64,000 nucleotides of DNA from Schizochytrium sp. TIO01 (Eukaryota; Sar; Bigyra; Thraustochytrida; Thraustochytriidae), in NCBI GenBank assembly GCA_004764695.1, contig SMSO01000032.1:7646668-7710667 (forward strand), given 5' to 3'. A model generated the notes under the pieces. It saw only the letters and a list, made by a program, of their open reading frames with translations, made no database searches and was not told the DNA's origin. Below, one piece after another: positions 20,797-31,733 of the stretch. Position 1 is the stretch's first letter, and each line of letters starts with the position of its first letter. The translations under genes were made by a program, and so were the position numbers.

Positions 20797-22378
20797 ATGG
20801 CTGATCTCATGTGGCACACCCGCAACGTGAACCGGCGGTCCCGTGAACCTGCAATTCTTTGATTCCTCTTCATCACCGAAGCAGGAATCTCTGCCCCAGA
20901 ACGTCGTTGTCGTCACTTTTGCCGGTAATGATTTCCAGACGATTCCTGAACAGCTGGCGTCAGCTCTCTCTGACTCTGGCAAAGAAGTCCTTCAGCACCT
21001 TGCGAAGAACGTTGTAAAGCCCTCTCGGGACTCTGGATCCAAGAACGAGACTCAAGTCTCTCTTGGTGATGGCCAATGGCAGCGACTAGTGCTTTGTGTC
21101 CTGCCATCGCAGTCGCCATCGCGCCACGCTGCCAAGGGACACCCTCACGCTCTTGCGGACATTGTGGATTCCGCCAAGGGAAAGGGCGATGTTCACATCT
21201 TCCTCGTGCTTAAGAACCCCGAATCCGAGGCTTTTGGAGCATGCTGTGCCGTCGCTCGCGCTTTTCCAGTTTTCTCATTGAAGTCATCTGTGCTCAGGGA
21301 TGAAGTCCCTGAGGCAAGAAATGTGCATGTCTTCGTGAACACCAGTTCGAGCTTACTCCAGATCAGCAAAGCTGCCGTGGGCCCGGAAGAGATGAAGACC
21401 GTGGCCTCGATGATCCAAGAATGCGCTGCTCTGGTTGACATGCCTACCAATGTCCTTCAGGTGACTTCATACATTGATCGCATTGTTCGGCTTGTGGAAG
21501 CAACCAAGATGCCGATTGACGTGGAAATCATTCGCGGAGATGACCTTCAGGAACTTGGTCTAGGAGGAATCTATGGCGTTGGCAAGGCTGCAGAAAACGC
21601 CCCAGCGCTCGTGATCCTCTCGCACAAGCCCCACGAAGTTACCAAGGAGGAGTCTGTTTGTCTTATCGGCAAGGGCATCGTTTATGACACTGGTGGTCTT
21701 TCCATCAAGACCAAGACTGGCATGCCTGGAATGAAACGCGACATGGGTGGTAGTGCTGGCTGCCTCGGAGGTTTTCTTTCTCTTGTCAGCAATGGTGGTA
21801 TTGGCCAGCCGTTCTATTGCCTTCTAGCATTGGCTGAGAACTCTGTTGCCTCAAATGCAACTCGCCCTGACGATGTGCATGTCTTTTACTCTGGCAAGAC
21901 TGTTGAAATTAACAACACTGATGCCGAGGGACGCCTGGTCATGGCCGATGCTCTGGCCTACGCAGTCAAGAACCTTCAACCAGAGCTTCTTATCAACATG
22001 GCCACCCTTACTGGCGCCCAAAGCTCAGCAACGGGTTTGAAGCATGCTGCAATTTTCACGAACCTTGAAGAGGTCGAGACCCTTGCCCGCACTGCTGGTC
22101 AGAATTCTGGTGACCTTGTGCACCCACTTCCCTATGTACCTGAATTTTTCCGTGGCGAATTTAAGTCTGAGGTTGCTGATATGAAAAACTCGCAGAAGAA
22201 CCGTTCTAACGCTGGATGCGCTGCCCCGGCAACATTCCTCAGCAGCCATATTGAGCCATACCTTGAGGAGAACAAGGCGTGGCTTCACATTGACATGGCA
22301 TCTCCTGCAGAGCACAAGGACAAGGCAACTGGATACGGCGTGGCCCTCCTTTACGCACTGTTGAAGTCCCGTATGTAA
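20797..22378 (+). CDS. NPEPL1: M17 leucyl aminopeptidase, NPEPL1 type (one short intron inferred)
   Basis: The catalytic frame is open from 20831 to the TAA at 22378 but has no ATG before about 21392, in the middle of the protein. An ATG in ideal context (ACCACCATGG) at 20797 is in another frame. Removing 20827-20884 (GTGAAC...AAGCAG, pyrimidine-rich end) joins ten codons from that ATG in phase to the main frame and gives about 507 residues. The M17 core is intact: GKGIVYDTGGLSIKTKTGMPGMKRD contains the metal-ligand and catalytic lysines and aspartates, and NNTDAEGRL the Asp/Glu/Arg set. ADMKNS and LTGAQ also match. The sequence is closer to animal NPEPL1 than to the classical LAP3 (IYGVGKAA, LAENSV...NATRPDD). 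It would be a cytosolic zinc or manganese aminopeptidase. Confidence 0.93.
20827..20884 (+). other. Inferred 58-nt intron in aminopeptidase gene
   Basis: Donor GTGAAC, acceptor AAGCAG preceded by a C/T-rich stretch. Both exon ends are phase 0 and the joined frame begins at a near-perfect Kozak ATG. An alternative acceptor three bases upstream (CGAAG, intron end 20881) is also in phase. An in-frame TGA at 20828-20830 means the main frame cannot simply extend upstream. This is inferred from sequence only. Confidence 0.6.
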
Positions 22379-23165
22379 AGATTGTTCGCCTTTCCGTCAT
22401 TGGAAAGTTGAGGTTTCAGCGTTTTCAACATTTGAGAGAACAATTCAATAAATATTTTAGCTGTTCTTTTACGATTCATTTTTTTTTTTTGTCTAGAGGG
22501 CGCACCAAGCTGACCAAACTCGGTCGGATTCGTTTTCATTGCAACTTGAAACTCTTGGCTATTCACGACATGTCAAATGTAATTGGAAACCAGTACATGA
22601 TACCCTCTGGTGTTTATATATTCAGAACAACAACAACAAAAAAGCGACAAAATACGAGAAAAAGATAAAGAAAAGATGATAATGAATCAAACTGGATTAG
22701 TTTCACAATCGGGGTATGCAATAAAACTGTATATCTTGCGTTCAAACAGGTAAAACAAAAATTGTCGCTCCGCTGGTCAGCAGAAGAAACACTTGTGGAC
22801 AAATCAAATCTTGTCCGAAACTTTCAAATGTTCTGCGTCATTAGGGAGCAATGCGCTTCTTGATTCGTTCGGAGAATGTATGAACTCCGTTAAAGGAAAT
22901 AATAATGATGTAAGGACATCTTGACTAAACATGTCAGCGTAATGCATAATTGGACAATCTTGATCAAGTCAGAACTAAAGTTGCAAGGTAGGAAAGACGA
23001 GATTACGGCTGGGTAAAACATCACTAAAAGTGAGTCTTGGGTGGAAGGCATCATTTGGAGTGACGTACTTGTCAGTAAGAAACAGAACCTGCGCAAGGCG
23101 AACCATTGTACAGACTCACATGTTGACTTACTCTCGAAAGCAAAAATTTACCCAGCCTTGGCGCC
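22379..23165. other. Convergent 3' intergenic region
   Basis: 787 bp between convergent stops. AT-rich 3' UTR sequence with an AATAAA shortly after the aminopeptidase stop; no gene visible. Confidence 0.45.
22447..22452 (+). terminator. Putative polyadenylation signal AATAAA
   Basis: Canonical AATAAA 69 nt after the aminopeptidase stop, followed by a T-rich tract at 22479-22491. Confidence 0.4.
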
Positions 23166-24281
23166 TCAGCCGCCCCGCTTCGCGCCATTTTCTTTAGCGC
23201 GACGAATAATTTCCGCCTGAGTGAGTTTACGTTTTGTGGAGGCCCGGGGTGCGGCGGGTTGGTTTGCCTGCCCGGTCTCGTCGATGACCATACTGGTGGA
23301 CGAATGACCATTAGCAATTTGCATAATACCTGCACTAAGCCATTCATGTGGAGATACTAGTGCAACTCGTGCATCGTCAATAATTGCCTGGACACTTTCC
23401 TTTGGGATCGTGTTCAACAGCGCTTCTACAGCAGCAGCTTGTGCTTTCCCCCAAGACCCGTCATCCTCGGCCTTTGCCAGCTCTTTCAGCTCCTCGATTT
23501 CAGTAAGACATGCGTATGCCTTTTGTTTCTTCTTGTATTGGGCAAAGTATGAGTAAATGCTTGGACTGGCCTTGTCCACCGCATAAAATCCCTCTCGGGG
23601 AAACCTGTTAAATAACCCTCCAAGAACCGGTACGCCATGTGCTTCGAAAAATGTTGCATTTAGGTTAAACGAATCAATCGCATTGCCCACACCGGAAGGA
23701 CAAACCAACACCACAGGCGCACCAATACGTTTCGCCATTGCAGCATTTGAAAGACCGCAAATGCTACCAACAGCAGGATAACCAACGCCATCTACAACAA
23801 CAAGACGGCGGCCTGGCGTACGACGCAAAGCCTCGACAGCGTCAAAAATGTCTTGAAGCATCTCCTCTGTTGTTTTAGTGTTGCCGTCGAGAAATTCACG
23901 AGTGAATCCGCTGACATAAGTGACTGGGCCTGTTGGCGCATCAATGTGATGCTCCAGAGCGTATCTGGTGACCAGCTGTACAGCTTCGCACTGGGTTGCA
24001 GGCTTAATGTATGCCAACTCCTTAGCACCAAATCCAAGTTTCTCATGTAGCGTTGCAAGAAGCCCTAGACACGTAGAGGACTTACCAACTTGGGAGCGAT
24101 CTCCAGAGACAAAGATCAAATCTGCAGGTTTATCCTCTTCGGTACTTGCCTGAATTTCTGCAGCAATTTTTGCTCGAAGGGTAATCTCGTCTACCCACTG
24201 CGCTCCTGAGAACACGCGAACACCCTTTGCACCAGTTGCAAGCGAGCTCAATGTGGAGGACGAAGACGTTGCATGGCTCAT
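23166..24281 (-). CDS. Dethiobiotin-synthetase-like P-loop protein
   Basis: 371 residues from the ATG at 24281 (an in-frame TTG two codons upstream is ignored). Walker A GDRSQVGKS lies at residues 60-68, followed by the BioD-type pattern: YIKPATQCE, a segment around VVDGVGYPAVGSICGLSNAAMAKRIGAPVVLVCPSGVGNAIDSFNLN and GVPVLGGLFNRFPREGFY. This matches the AAA_26/BioD fold seen in dethiobiotin synthetase and in the N-terminal domain of some phosphotransacetylases. Unlike BioD (about 230 residues) it has an extra 100-residue C-terminal part ending in a Lys/Arg-rich segment (KRKLTQAEIIRRAKENGAKR). No biotin gene is nearby, so assignment as a real dethiobiotin synthetase is doubtful; a general ATP-dependent or regulatory P-loop enzyme is equally possible. 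Confidence 0.7.
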   Translation of the reverse strand: MSHATSSSSTLSSLATGAKGVRVFSGAQWVDEITLRAKIAAEIQASTEEDKPADLIFVSGDRSQVGKSSTCLGLLATLHEKLGFGAKELAYIKPATQCEAVQLVTRYALEHHIDAPTGPVTYVSGFTREFLDGNTKTTEEMLQDIFDAVEALRRTPGRRLVVVDGVGYPAVGSICGLSNAAMAKRIGAPVVLVCPSGVGNAIDSFNLNATFFEAHGVPVLGGLFNRFPREGFYAVDKASPSIYSYFAQYKKKQKAYACLTEIEELKELAKAEDDGSWGKAQAAAVEALLNTIPKESVQAIIDDARVALVSPHEWLSAGIMQIANGHSSTSMVIDETGQANQPAAPRASTKRKLTQAEIIRRAKENGAKRGG

Positions 24282-26716
24282 TTTCAACTCCCTGGTAGAC
24301 TTTCAACCTTTATAAATAGACCATAAAAAAGAGGGGAGAAACGCCAAAGACGTATTCACCAAAGTCAACGACGATGACGAACTCTCAGCAACCAGGGCTC
24401 GCCGACCCCGCTCTTTGCGGCCAGACCTGCAGCGTTCAGTACCTTGTTGCCGCACAAGGCCGTTGATCCCTGCGGGCTGAGCCGCTGCAGGCGCCTCGAA
24501 CCAGCGAGACGCCGCGCCCGTTCGGCTTCCGCTCTTTCGGGGTCTGGAGATCTGGACTCGGAATGGAATGAGTCACAAAGTTGCTTTTCTTTCATTCCCA
24601 ATTTAGTTTACAGTCCTACGGAACCCATAGCAGTAAGCACTAGAGGGCAAATACCACTCACAAAATTGATACTTTATTGATCCAAATTTAGAAGAGCAAA
24701 CATCTGTGAAAACTCTTGGTAAGAGTGCCTATGGATTACTTATGCGGTCGATCAAAATCTTCATAAGAGCATAGAGAATCATGCCCTTATCATAGGTACC
24801 TAATTTAAGCGGTTAAGACAGACACGGTGATTATGGTGCCTTGTTAGCAAATAAGTTAGCGTGGATGGCTGAACTGGTGAAGCTTAAAATAAGACATGGT
24901 TGGCGAATACATGCCTTAAATGCGATACAATAGTCGCGAGAGGACTTAGGTTTGTTTAATTTTAATTCGAGTAGATCGAGGTTTTTATTAGTATGTAGGC
25001 ACTACTACTGATTTTTGTTTTGTTTTTTCCTTCAGAAAGGATAGAGAAGATGGGGAGTCCTCAGTTCTCTGCTTGACAAAGTGCATAGAAAGAGTCATGA
25101 TTCAAGCGGAAGAGTCTAATAGCGACAATCAGTGCTACTAACTATAAATTTTAGATCACAATCTCTTCGCTCACAACTTTCTCTTGTGCAATTTTCCTAG
25201 TTACTCTTAATTCTAGTTGTTTTTATTTTTATTTTTAAAAACTTTTTAAATAACGTTAAAATAAAAAAGCAGATGGAGACGAGATATTATAGGATTATGC
25301 ATCCCACCCTTGTTTAACTGTTCTAGCCCGTCATGTTGTGGTAAAAAAAGATAGATACATATATCTACACCGTTATAGGTGAATACTTTACCCTTGTGAA
25401 GAGTATTGTTTCATATATGTAGAGTGAAATTCTGTGTGAAGCGGTCCGTACTACCAAGGTAATTTGTGACTAAATTAGGCCTCAGGAAGAAAAATCAAAT
25501 GTGGGTTTTGGAAGAATGATATTATGCTGCCTAAAAATAAAAACGAAGTACCCTGCGGGCATCGATCGTTTATATTTAGTATCGTGTTAAGTTATCCAAT
25601 AGTAGACAGCAACAACCTCAGTCAGAGAGCTGGCACACAGCTCACAGCAAAGCTTTAGACTGTCATTTGGTTGAGACAATGAAAAGCAGACGAAGGCGAT
25701 CAAGCTAACAAAAAGAAGAATTCAAGTACATGAACAAAATTGTTCTTTAGTCATGATGAAATATAAAAGACCAGAAGCAATGCCTAGGAATCAAAAGAAA
25801 CAATGAAACAATCAATCATGAATGTGTAACATCATGCTGGCTGGAGCGGAGTTGGTTGCGTTTGGGTTTGTGATTGGTTTATTAAAGCGAGGGTGGTCTG
25901 GGTTGATGTTTGATGTTTTTTAAAAAAGTTCACATCTTCTGGTCTCTTCTTCTTCATCTAGTAATGAATCAGTGAGAATGGGTCGTCGACGAACCCGTTT
26001 GCCGAAAAAAAAATGTTTTGTTCAACTAAGAGCAATCGCCTCTGAAGAAGACTTTCAAGCATCGGGATTGCAAAGGGTGTGAACGTGTTGGATGGATGAG
26101 GAGAGAGTTGTGGTGGCGAACTAACGAGCTCTTCGAGATGCGCATCCTTCCACAAGCTTGCAGCAGTGCACGAGGGAGACGATTGGGGCTTGCCACCCAC
26201 ACAAGAAGTAATGTGAATGCCAAACGACCCAATAGCAACCTTAGAAGAGAAGAGAGAAAACTGGAGCGACGAGGGCGAGGAAATTTGAGGGAACTACAAT
26301 CAAATGACAATTCAGGCAGGAGGGGGCCAAGAGCCTGATTATATATTTTTTTCCAGGGAGGGGAAAACAAAGCACGTGTGCAAATCGTCACATGTACACG
26401 AGTGAAACGGAGTCGAAAACATCACGTGCATAAATGTATGCTTAAGACTGGTCTCCGGATGTGTGACTAAATCAGCAACAAAAGGCTAGGGTGGACCTGA
26501 CATATTTAGGGAAGTAGAGACAAAATAAATGGAGGGCTCTAGCATTCACGTTTAACATCTTGTCCTTGCCCACATACGCTGAATTGAAATTTTCTGTTTG
26601 GTTGTGGTGTGCATTTCCTGGCAATACAAGCGGCGCAACCTGCGCCTCCTTCTCTCAGGGGCCATTGGAATTGGTTATGGCACGTTTGTGTGTATATCTT
26701 CTCTTCTCATTCCTGT
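24282..26716. other. Intergenic region upstream of BioD-like gene
   Basis: About 2.4 kb between two minus-strand genes. It contains the promoter of the BioD-like gene at its low end and the cyclin 3' UTR at its high end. Mostly AT-rich and unstructured; short open frames at 25958-26391 have no recognisable similarity. Confidence 0.4.
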
Positions 26717-27823
26717 CTACATAAGCTCAATGGTGGACACGTGCATGTACTTTGATGACGCGTACTTCTTGTTGACTGCCTGAAGATAGTTCTTCTGGTT
26801 CGTGCTGTAAAGCATCTTCATGGTCTCCATGCACTCCTCGATATCATCAGCAGTGTATCCTGCGTGGCGAGTCAGCGTAGAACCCCACGACTTGCGGTTG
26901 TCCGTGAGCGACTGGGCAATGTACAACGCAGAAGCGGCGATCATGGACGGTTTGAAGACGAGCATGCGGTACTCTTGCAATGAACGCTCAACCAAGAACG
27001 TAGCAAAGTGCTGTGTCCTGGCGCTTGAGCATGCTACCTTCATAAAACGGCGCAAGAAAGTGTACGGCGAAGGGGTGGTGAGGTGAAACTCGAGCACGTT
27101 GAGCATAACACCCTCCATTTTGAGAAGCTCATCCGCGGTGAATGCCTTATCAGACATTGAAACAAAGTCCGGAGCCTCAGGTGCGTAAATTTCCTCGTAC
27201 TTGGAGGCGAGGAGCATTGCCGCGCAGCCGACGAGCTGGAGCTTTCGTCGAGGTACAACCTTGCGCTCAAGAAAGCGATCAAGGAGGTTAACAGTGAGGT
27301 ATAAGGTTTGCGGAAGAAGCTCGAACTTGACATGGACCTGCACAAGCCAGTCGATAAGCAGTGCTCGCATCTTCTCGTTGATGTCGGTCTGCTTTGTCAT
27401 GTACTCCGGGGAGGCAAGGTACTTGGACTCGACAACGCGGTAGTGTTTGTAAATGTCACCGACGTACTCAGCAGCGTACTTGGGGTTGTTCAGGTCGTGC
27501 TCATCTGCACGGTCAATGTTGGTTTCTGGGATACTGTGAGCGGTGATGTAGCGGTCAGAGTCGGCGTTGGTCATCTCGACGTTGTCCTCCTCCATGGGCT
27601 TCTCCTTTTCCTCAACAGCAATGGAGAAGGGCTTAGACACAGTGTGCTGCTTCTTGGTGCCCTTGCCGCCGAATCCGCCGCCGAGGCTGCGGTTGGAGAT
27701 ATCTCCAAGGGCGGCACGGGAGCCCTTGCTGGCACCGCGCTTCAGATTCTCCTTGGCATTGTTGTTGCTGGAGATTGGGTTCGACGACCGCAGGGATCCT
27801 TGCCACGAAGAAACACGGCTCAT
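26717..27823 (-). CDS. Mitotic B-type cyclin
   Basis: 368 residues from the ATG at 27823. The frame stays open for 71 more codons upstream (possible Met at 27961), but the chosen start places the degradation motifs at the usual positions: a KEN box at residues 24-26 and a perfect destruction box RAALGDISN at 36-44, both targets of the anaphase-promoting complex. The N-terminal cyclin box is at about 150-250 (MRALLIDWLVQVHVKFELLPQTLYLTVNLLDRF begins at 153) and the second cyclin fold follows (LEFHLTTPSPYTFLRRF). Partner would be CDK1; the protein drives entry into mitosis and is destroyed at anaphase. Family identity is clear, B1 versus B2 subtype cannot be assigned. Confidence 0.95.
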   Translation of the reverse strand: MSRVSSWQGSLRSSNPISSNNNAKENLKRGASKGSRAALGDISNRSLGGGFGGKGTKKQHTVSKPFSIAVEEKEKPMEEDNVEMTNADSDRYITAHSIPETNIDRADEHDLNNPKYAAEYVGDIYKHYRVVESKYLASPEYMTKQTDINEKMRALLIDWLVQVHVKFELLPQTLYLTVNLLDRFLERKVVPRRKLQLVGCAAMLLASKYEEIYAPEAPDFVSMSDKAFTADELLKMEGVMLNVLEFHLTTPSPYTFLRRFMKVACSSARTQHFATFLVERSLQEYRMLVFKPSMIAASALYIAQSLTDNRKSWGSTLTRHAGYTADDIEECMETMKMLYSTNQKNYLQAVNKKYASSKYMHVSTIELM

Positions 27824-29531
27824 CTTGCTTGGCGGTGAGTTTTTGGTTCTCGAGATGAGTGTCTTGGCGTGCTGTGGGTCTTTTCTGTAATACGAAATAA
27901 AATCAACGACGTTCCTCTGTGTTAGTCCTCTCTTTATCTCTCTTTGACCTTTTTCTTTCATTGCGATGTTTCTTTTCTTTCTAGCTCCGCGATCGCTATT
28001 CAACCCCCCATACCCCCACCCCCCCGCCAGGGTCATCTCACTCGTACGCCATCCAGTCCTTCCTTTTCCACTGTGCGAAATGCCTCATATTGGCTGTTTT
28101 CCATATTACTCAATATATCTTCAAACGGCCATCTCATCTCAGCTCTGCACTATCCCATATTTTCTGTACAATTGCGCTTTTTCGTTGTCTTTTGATATCT
28201 TGCTAGCTTAGCCATGCATCGTATGTGTTTATGCCGAGCTCTCTCTTCAGTCGCGCAGCCGCACTAGCTACACATGAGAAAATGTTTTCTTGCTCTTTGT
28301 GATGTACTCCGTTCATTGCAGTGCAACTAGATACGAAGTAGAGGAGCGAAAGAAGAACAACAACGAGCAAAAACAATGTCAAGGGTCCTAGGGATACATA
28401 GATGTTCCTACTGACTAGCCCAGTCAAAACAGAACACTTTACCTAAAAAAGAACGAAAGACCATATCGAAAGTGGCAAAGAAGGCACTACAAGGAAAAGA
28501 TAACCTCCCGCCCCAAACCGCGTGGAAGCTGGTCGAGGTCTTCAATCTCAGCCTCTTAACGTTGCATTTCGCTTTGATTCGGATGCTCTATAGTCTCGGC
28601 ACCCTCAGTTCGCGCCTCCTCGCTTAGCTTTCTCTAACCTCGCATCCCAGACCTTCAAATAACCCAAAAGCGCCCTTTGCATCTATCTCTTCTGTACATA
28701 ACGCACAAAGGCATGCATCCTGCAAGCAAGTATCGCTGCAACCCTGAGCCAGCAAGCAAGCAGGCCAGCAGGCCAGCAGGCCAGGCCGCTCGCAGAGTTC
28801 GTGCCTAGTGCTCCGCCCGGGTCCACGTCCCATCCTCGCTGCTGTCGCGCGCCCGCGTCTCGCCGTCGCTCTTCGTTACTCACCGTGGCCGCCGCCGCGT
28901 TGTGGCTCTGCTCTCGCTCCCTGGGCTCTTGGGCCTCGCCTACCGTTTCGCCTACATGGTCGCTAGCACTAGGCTTGGTTTTCTTTCATTCCTTGTTTCT
29001 TGCCTATTGTTATTATCAACTCACTTGCAACCACTTTTCAAATTTGCTTTTTCGAATTTGAATTCGAATTTTGAATTAAAAGGAGATTCGAACTGCCGCT
29101 CGCACAGTAGGCCTTTCCTCAATACTCCACTTGCGCCAGAAAATACTTCACTTGCACACCGCTATACCTCTCTTGGAGCATCGACTGCACGGCGATCGTT
29201 TCCCTTCCCCACGCGCGGCCGTTTGCGAGCGCCCTTCGCGCACCCTGCCCCCCCTGCGCCGCCTCCGTGCGCGCTGCCCCGCTCTCCCGCAAAGGCGCAG
29301 AAGCAACGTGTCACGGTGGGGTCCCAACGCTACAATTTGAATTTTTGAAATTCTGCGCGCACACTGCCCCCCTGCGGCCCGTTACCGCCCTCTCTAAACT
29401 CGTATCTGCCCGTTCGCCGCACTTTGCTCAGCCTCGGCTTTGCTCTAATTTCAAATTTCTTTTAAACTTCAAAGCACAATCCTCAAAGCACAATCCTCAA
29501 AGCAAATGACTTTGACAAACAAACAAATAAT

Positions 29532-29832
29532 CAAACAAACAAACAAACAAACAAACAAACAAACAAACAAACAAACAAACAAACAAACAAACAAACAAAC
29601 AAACAAACAAACAAACAAACAAACAAACAAACAAACAAACAAACAAACAAACAAACAAACAAACAAACAAACAAACAAACAAACAAACAAACAAACAAAC
29701 AAACAAACAAACAAACAAACAAACAAACAAACAAACAAACAAACAAACAAACAAACAAACAAACAAACAAACAAACAAACAAACAAACAAACAAACAAAC
29801 AAACAAACAAACAAACAAACAAACAAACAAAC
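29532..29832. repeat. Long microsatellite (CAAA)n
   Basis: About 300 bp, some 75 uninterrupted copies of the tetramer CAAA. All six frames stay open through it, giving Lys-Gln-Thr-Asn or Val-Cys-Leu-Phe repeat peptides that are artefacts. A direct duplicate CTCAAAGCACAATCCTCAAAGCA lies just ahead of it at about 29474-29505. Confidence 0.98.
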
Positions 29833-30110
29833 ACACTCCTCACACTCAACCAAAACGACGAGAAGAAGGCATCGCGAAAGAGACACATAGGGTGCGTCCT
29901 TTCTTTGATAATTTTAAATGATAATAATATTATTATTTATATTTCATGTTGAATGTTAAGTTTATAGAATAAGTGATACTGTTTTTGAAAACAAGGAGGT
30001 CCTCGCTTCCCCGGTCTCGAGAGTTTGCAGCAGAGGAATTGCATTTGGAGGCGCGAAGACAGTAAGACAGACAGGCAGGCAGACAGACAGGCAGTGCCTC
30101 GCGGGTGGCT

Positions 30111-30113
<3 letters not shown>

Positions 30114-30142
<29 letters not shown>
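30114..30142. repeat. Microsatellite (GA)n
   Basis: About 14 copies of GA. A short (AGAC/AGGC)n run lies 40 bp upstream. Confidence 0.95.
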
Positions 30143-30147
<5 letters not shown>

Positions 30148-30150
30148 TGG

Positions 30151-30206
30151 TTCATGATTCATGATTCATGATTCATGATTCATGATTCGTGGTTCAAGAT
30201 TCGTGC
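30151..30206. repeat. Heptanucleotide tandem repeat TTCATGA
   Basis: Five perfect copies of the seven-base unit TTCATGA followed by three degenerate ones (TTCGTGG, TTCAAGA, TTCGTGC). The core TCATGA is palindromic. Confidence 0.92.
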
Positions 30207-31388
30207 CTCATGCTGGGTTGGGTTTCCGGCAGATGTCCAACCACCGCTCGTGAAGAAGCGCCCTTTGCATTGCTTCTGTTTCTGGAGTGCAGTTGGCTAT
30301 AGCTACACTGCTATTCGCGTTCTACGCGCGCGAATGAAAGAACGAAAGGTTGAGCGAATGAATGATGCTCAAATGAATGAATGAAATGCTCGAGAGTTCT
30401 GAAGATTTGAAGCCACCGTTGTTCCTGGCCTCCAAGCTTCCTGGCGCCCGCCGCCTCTTACCATGCTGCACAGCGCAGAGGAGCACGCGGCGCCGCCTCT
30501 TCGCGAGGGCCTGCGCTCGCAGCGGCCTTGAGACCTGGGCGCCAAGCCAGCCCAGATCCACTGCGTCTCTGGCGCAGGTCTTCGAATTTCAAATCCATTT
30601 TCAAACAGAAAGAAAAGAAAAAGTGCTCTTCTCTAACCTAACTTCTTCTATTGAATGAAGAAGGCCTTTCCATTAATAGATTGTTCTGTCTTAGTTTCTC
30701 TAAAAAGAGCCCTCAGTCGTTTCCCACTGCCGCGACGTCCAGGACCCATAACACATGTCCCTATCCGCGCCGGAGGTAGTCTTAGGCCGCGCTAGGCTGA
30801 GGCGCGGAATTTGAATTTTTGAATTTCGAGCGGCGGTTTGAACTTCGAAATGCATTGAGCGATTGATTGAGTGAGCGAGTGATCGATCGATCGACTGTGA
30901 AGAGAGAGGTCTCCGCCCACTCTCGAGCAGACAGCGGCGACTCGGCGCAGTGCTGGCTGGCTGGCTGGCGGAGGCGGCCTGCAAGCCACGGTTGACTGGC
31001 CTGATCGGCAAGGCCGTGGTGGAGAAGCACGGTCGTTTCACGAGGACAAGGCGAAGGGATAACGACCGGGATGATTCATTCTGCTCTTTCTAATGAAGAT
31101 GAGTGAATGAATAGTTGATTAATAGAAGTGAGTGAATGAAGGAAGGAAGGAATATAGGCTACCTTCAAATAGGCTGCAGTTAGTTCCTTTCTATCTTATC
31201 TTGCAGCAGGCAGCGAGAGATTGAAGATCGTGAGATATGATGGCCCGCAATCAATCGTGATGATATTAGGTTAAAACTTCTGCAAGGACTTCACGACACC
31301 TAGATAGATGTTGCGAGGAGTCAGAACGAGGCGGTGGAGTGAACAGCTTTGGCACTGTGCAATGTAGGATGTAGCTAATAATCATTTC

Positions 31389-31733
31389 TCACGGTTGGAG
31401 AGACCAGGTCTGTCTGCCCCGAGCTTGTTCTTTTTGTTGTCTTTTGTGCGCTCCAGAACTTACAAACCACCTAACGACCTGTCTTCCTGACAGCATCGCA
31501 GACTGCCTGAATATGGCTAAGAAGCCGACTAATAAAGTGACCATTGGAATGAGGAAAGCTAACGACGCAAGAAGCAAATGAGCGATTCCAAAAGCAGGAA
31601 GCGCCGACCCTTCACGTCAACCTAACCACGCATTTTCGGGTATGCTCATCAAGATTGTCAACACCGTCAACACTATTGAAAGCAACAAGAACACCAGAAA
31701 CAACTTGGGAAAGGTGTGGGGGTATGAAGAAGG
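31389..31733 (-). pseudogene. Possible decayed membrane-protein segment
   Basis: One minus-strand frame is open from 31733 to 31389 except for one TGA at 31617-31619. It encodes two strongly hydrophobic helices, one on each side of that stop (FLVFLLLSIVLTVLTILMSI and LLLASLAFLIPMVTLLVGF). A splice-donor-like GTAAGT lies after the second helix. Could be a pseudogene fragment or an exon of a spliced gene. Family unknown, and chance cannot be excluded. Confidence 0.25.

Noticed and set aside
29083-29100. tRNA-like B box (AGTTCGAATCT on minus strand)
   Set aside because: The flanking bases do not form a T-stem or acceptor stem and no A box lies at the proper distance.
29469-29952. Open frames of 100-148 codons on both strands
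   Set aside because: They are translations of the (CAAA)n microsatellite and have only VCLF or KQTN repeat peptides.
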